Positions 39,501 to 45,500 of a DNA stretch of 64,000 nucleotides are shown piece after piece. The first letter of the stretch is position 1. Each line of letters starts with the position of its first letter. The translations under genes and the position numbers were made by a program. The stretch spans positions 9,523,501 through 9,587,500 of the forward strand of contig JADLSH010000393.1 of the NCBI GenBank assembly GCA_016169945.1. The letters run 5' to 3'. Below the pieces are notes generated by a model, which worked only from the letters and a program-made list of their open reading frames with translations, did not search any database and was not told where the DNA came from. This DNA comes from Trachythela sp. YZ-2020 (lineage: Eukaryota > Cnidaria > Anthozoa > Malacalcyonacea > Clavulariidae).

Positions 39501-42500
39501 AGACCTTGAAAATAGTGTCAGTCTTCCTACTGTAATCATGCATATATCACTAGCTCAGATCTGCAATTGGTTGCTCAAGACACCGTTTCTCTCTCACCGT
39601 TTTCCTCCCATCGCTTCAGGGGAGTTTTCATTATGTACGCACGATCGTGCAGTTTTTGTTCACCGCCACTGGCTCAACTTGCGGATAGGGAGGTCCAGAT
39701 CTTACTGTAGGAACGTTTGACTGGTGGTAAAACAGCCCTGACTATAGGGTCAATTAATAGAGACAGAAAAAGATGTGGTGTGGTTTTCTTATAGGGAATA
39801 TGACGAAGAAAAGATTGCTGAAGCTTGTGCGACTGTGATTGGCCGTATAGGATCATTTGACGTTGACAACGAGATTGTGAACAGACTGTCCCTGCTTGAA
39901 CCACATTATGATGTATTCTTGTCATATTCACATTTAAATGAAGATGTAGCAAAGAAAGTGATGAAGGAACTTCGTATTTATCAACCAGATATCAATATAT
40001 TTATTGATACAGCTGAACTGAAGGCAGGCGGTGCTTGGCAACAAGCGTTGTATGAAGCTTTAGGTAAGCGTGAATTTTAGAGACTACAAAAACTAAAATT
40101 GATTTTCTAACTTGCCAGAGTTTTGATAGGTTATTATTAGAAACACAACTCTGCTGCACTGTTCAGATAATTCTCGTCTGCATGTGCTGAAGCATTTCAC
40201 AGGTATAACTGACAAATTGCCGAAATGAATATTTATTTTGAGGTTAGATTTTGAAAAGTGAGCGACTGATGAAATTTTGCAGAAAGAATATTTCGCTTTC
40301 ATCAAAGAAGTGATTACTTAATTAGAACTTCAATTATCTTAAAGTAAAATAAATGCCTCCTTCTTCGAGTTTTACCTTCAATATCTGGCCAAGGCAAGAG
40401 ATTTTACTTGTCTTACTTGACATGTCCAGGGAAAGGTCTTGGTAGAAAAGATTCAGTTATAAATATATAGTGGCAAATTTTCGTTCCAGCATAACTTTAG
40501 CGTTTACTTTACAGATCGTTCCCAAGTGATGATTGCTTTAATCTCTGGCCATTATCTTCGTTCAAATGTCTGCATTGAAGAACTGAGCCTGGGTATTGCA
40601 TTACAATGTCAAGGAACTACAAGAATATGGCCGGTTGTGATTGAACCGTTAAGTGAGAATTTACCGTGGTTGAAGTTGATCTCACCTGTCGAATGTTTCG
40701 ATCGACCGTCAATAGAAGAATGCTCTTGCATATCTGGTTTGTGTAAAAACATTCTCAAAGATATTAATGGTGAGTCTTACCATATAGTCTAGGACCTGTA
40801 AAGGAGTTTGTATGCATTTCATTTAGGACAGATTATCTCAACTGTTTTAGGGTAAAATGACCATGGCGGTCAACATGGCATATGTGCCAAAACCCGAATC
40901 CGGGGCGAAAGTACTGAAAATGACCACGCCCAGAAACAGCACTGTCGACATAGCTCTAAATCCTGAACCGCCAAAGCTACAGCCTTTCTGAATTGCTTAT
41001 AGTGTTTAGAATGGTTGCTTTTAGGGGTGGCCACTGGAGGGTGAAATTTGTCTAGGTATCATATTTTACAAGAAAATGACTATGCACCATCCCAGGTCAA
41101 CTGCTAATTATGCATCAAATTACTCATTCACCTGGCAAAGTCTATGTTTTCTTATTTCCTAAATATTTTTGTCATAGGATGAAAAAATATGCTTATTTTA
41201 ATATAATTATTATAAATTTCATAAGGAATGATATTGTTTTGTTGAGATATAACACATTTCATTTCACTTACCCCCCGCCAGAACACAATTTCAGCCATAT
41301 TTTGCCGATTTGTTTGCTTTTTATCGCTGAGCCTCGCAAGTATCATCCAAATGTTGTACTTTAACACAATGCTAGTTGACTAAAGAATAATTCAACCAAG
41401 TTTCGTCGGGTTTTGGAGTAGTGCCATGTATTTTATCTTCGATTTTGTGTCCTTCGACATTTCCTCAATTATGTCGCTATTGCAATATCTCGCCGCTTCT
41501 CTGCCAGATAAATGCCACTTCTTCGTCCACATCTGTATTTACATTACAGTATCCAAAAATAATTGATTGTAGAATAGTCCCAATCGAAAAATTGAAAGCT
41601 TAGTCCCACTTGGGAGTGAAAAACCTCCCCTCGTTGATCAAGAATGAGAATCAAAAACAAATGGTTCAAAATAATTTGAAAGTCTCGCGCAATCTTCACG
41701 AAAACTCCTCGTGGACAACATTACAGGGGGGGTGAACATTTTCTCGAATACGTTTGTTCGCGACGTACCACAGCAACCCAAGTAAAGTTCGTGTGTTTAT
41801 ATGTTTATGACAAAATAAACAAATATTCGCGTAATTTTGTATTTTTCTGGTTTCCTTTAGCTATAAAAAAGAAACCAGAGACTTGCGCAATCTTTTTGCA
41901 CCATAATTTTAAGGCTATTCTGTGTAGACGCCTGTACGTTTCAGCCCTCAGACCTCAGTTTTATTTACTCTTAATTAAAGTAAAACATAATCTATCGCAC
42001 TTGACAGATGTAAAAATACTATTTTACTTTTTGCATTTTTGCTTGCTAAGATGTGACCGACGGGTTAGTTAGTTAGTTAGCAACTTTATTTCACGAGGGT
42101 AAACCGGCACACATTACAGCCGAAGGCTGAAAAACTTGTGGCCCTCACTACACTAAGAATATTACAGGAAGCATGCACTATAATTATTATATACTTATAC
42201 TATGTTACAAACAGTAAAATGTTAAAAGTGATTTAAATCTAGATATTGTTCAGTTAAAAATGTTCGGTATTTATTCTTGAAAATACCTATGTTTGAACAC
42301 GATCTAATGTCAGTAGGAATGCTGTTCCACAGTTTTACTGCCGATATTAAAAACGATTTCCCCCCTTCCGTTTCCCGGTTGTATTTGGGACAAACAACAG
42401 TTATTTTGCCATATCGTGAAGTTCGCGACGATATTTGACTAACCGTTACAAATTTTTCAGCAACATAAGATGGGGCTAATTCGTTTAAACTTTTAAAAAC

Positions 42501-45500
42501 CATACAACATTTATTTATTTTGAGTTCATCGGTAAAAGGTATCCATTTCAGTTTTTTGAACAAAGTCATGGTTCTCTCTTCTCTTAACCTGGTATTTAAA
42601 ATGACTCTCGCTGCACGTTTTTGAAGTTTAAACAATCTACCGAGATTTTCCTGACTTGTCATCGACCAAACCAAACCACCATACATGAACAATGGTTTAA
42701 TTATAGCATTGTAGAATTGAATTCGTTCTCTATTTGGTAAGTTATGTCTTATGGAATTCAATAGTCCGATCCTCTTGGTCAGTTTTTTGCATAGCGCGTC
42801 AATATGATCATTAAAACTTAAGTTCTGGTCAAAGATAACTCCAAGTGCTTTGTAACACGGGACTTGTTCGAGTAGCACGCCTTTAGTTGTGGTGATATTT
42901 AATACTTGTTCATCTGGGGAAAGTTTAGCCTTTAATCTTTTGCCTGTGACAAGCATCGATTTCGTTTTGTCTGTATTCAGTTGGAGATGGTTATTCTCTG
43001 TCCAGTGCTCCAGGTTCAAAGTGCTTCTACTTAGGTCATCGCCCAGACTCTGTGAATCCGACCAGATGGCAGAGGTACTTATCGTGATGTCGTCAGCAAA
43101 AATGTCCACAATAGAAGGATGGGATATCGCTTCGGGGAGGTCGTTTATAAATACCAAAAATAGTATGGGAGCCAGCACAGAACCCTGAGGCACACCATGG
43201 GTGAGGTACTGGGACGAGGATAGTACATTGTTAATAGAAGTACGTTGTTTGCGTGAGGTAAGATACGAAGTAATCAACTGCAGGCCTACACCTTCCAAGC
43301 CATAAATACGCAGTTTATCAATTAGTACTTGATGGTCCACAAGATCAAAAGCTTTCCTAAAGTCAGCGAACACCATTCCGTTAATGAAATTTTTGTCCAA
43401 ATTATTCATTAACCTGTCATAAATATTTATGAGGGCAGTTTCCGTTGAGTGCTGTCGTCTGAAGCCAGATTGGAATCGGTATAAGAGGTTATTGTTTTTT
43501 AAAAAGGTATGAGTGGCATTATGCAAATGACGCTCAAAGACTTTCGATATCACAGGTAATACGGATATTGGCCGGTAATTATTTTTATCAGACTTAACCC
43601 CGTTCTTGTGCAGCGGTGTTACCTTAGCCTCCTTCAAACTGTGGGGAAGACGCCACGCGCGATACAAATGTTAATCAACTTCGTGAGTGATTCGATTATG
43701 GCTGGTGCTGCAATCTTTAACAATTTAACACTTAGACCGTCAGTACCCGTTGCCTTGCCAGTTGGAATAGCTTGTATTATCTCATGTACCTCTTGGGTTG
43801 ATATATCAAGAAAATACAACTTGGCGTCTGAGTCCTTGAATTTCTGAACGAAATCAGAAACTGTAGTTGGGTCGAATTCACTATTAACATCAGCGGTCAG
43901 ATTTTTTGCAAGATTAGAAAAATAATTGTTAAATATTTCAGCAATTTCCGCTCGGTCTCGTATTTTTTCACCGTTTTCTTCAAGAAATGTAGGGCCATTT
44001 GCGTTTATATTTTTGCCTGAGAGATTTCGAATCGTTGACCAAAGTTTTTTGGGGTTGTTGCGGTTTTCTTCAAACGATAAGTGGAAATAGTTCTTCTTTG
44101 CAGATCTAATTGCTGCTGTTACTTTGTTTTTTGCCCGCTTTAGATCAGACCAGTCTTTCTCGGTATTAGAAAGTTTTGCATTTTTAAGTTTTTCATTTTT
44201 AGATTTAATTAACTCAAGCAAATGTAAACCATTTGGACTGCGTCTCATTCTTAACACGTTTTTTGATAAGTGGCACGTAGGTGTTAATCACATCATTAAA
44301 GAGAGAATACCATGCAGAAATTATATCATCCACTTCTTCAAAAACAAAGGCAGAATCCCAGGGGACTTCATGCAAAGTTTTTAAAAATTCATCATTTAAA
44401 TTCTTAAAATTTCTATACAGGGTGTATCAAAAAAACTGCAAATACCATAATTTGTATGCACGAGATCATACATTAGAATTTCAATGGTTGTGCAAATAAT
44501 TACGCTTCTGGGATTTGAAAATACGTTTCCACGTGCAGTACTATCAAAATAAGCACACAAAGTGAATTAAAATTAGTTCGATTACGAATGGCTCAGCTAA
44601 CAACAGAGCAAAGAGTATTGGGTTCTGTGCTTTTCCAATAAACACGATTTTAGACGGAAGTTGAGTTTGCTCGTATACGTTTAAAACAAGAAATTCTCTT
44701 AGTTCTGTTCTTAACTGAGCCATTCGTAATCGAACTAATTTTAATTCACTTTGTGTGCTTGTTTTGATACCCCTGGGAAACGTACTTTCAAATCCCAGAA
44801 GCGTAATTATTTGCACAGCCATTGAAATTCTAATGTATGATCTCGTGCATACAAATTATGGTATTTGCAGTTTTTTTGATACACCCTGTAGATGATGTAC
44901 TTGTGCCTATTGGTATTATTGGTAGAACAATGTTTGTATAGACGTACTCCCAAGACAGGCAGATGGTCAGAGATGCAAATATTAGGGCAGGCAATGTTAA
45001 CAACTCTATCCGGCGTATTGCTCCAAATATGATCTAAACAAGAATTACTTGCAGGTCGGGTGACTGATGTAACTAACTGGGTAAATTTAGTATCTTTTAG
45101 GGCTTTCACGAGACGGTGTTTCTTAGAAGAACAGTTTAACCAATCAATATTAAAATCGCCAGTTAGAATTGTTTCAAAATTCAACATATGTGCTCATTCA
45201 ATGTTTTCGGCCAATCTCTTATCAATTTCAGACTTCACATTAGGAGGACGATAAATCGCAGCCATTAGAATATTTCGTTTGGACTTAAATGGACATACCT
45301 GTAGCCAAAGAACTTCTAAATCAGACTCTTCCAGCGCGCTAGGTGAGAAGTTAGGGGGGGAGGAGCGCGCGCTCTCAAAAAAAAGAGCGCGCTCTAAACA
45401 AAACTCCCTCCCCCACAATAGAACGCCTGCCACGCTCTCCCTTCGCTTTTTCTCCTCCCCCCCTAACTTCTCACCTAGCGCGCGCTCTCAAAAAAAAGCG

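Noticed and set aside
41110..41367. 84- and 71-codon ORFs that recur at 46709-46966
   Set aside because: They recur only because they lie in the two inverted arms; there is no motif and the differences do not look protein-constrained.
42889..43188. Plus-strand ORF of 99 codons
   Set aside because: Antisense shadow of the LINE reverse transcriptase.
44281..44822. Short ORFs ending in a shared YQKNCKYHNLYARDHTLEFQW sequence on both strands
   Set aside because: They are the two arms of the mariner-like MITE read in both directions, not genes.
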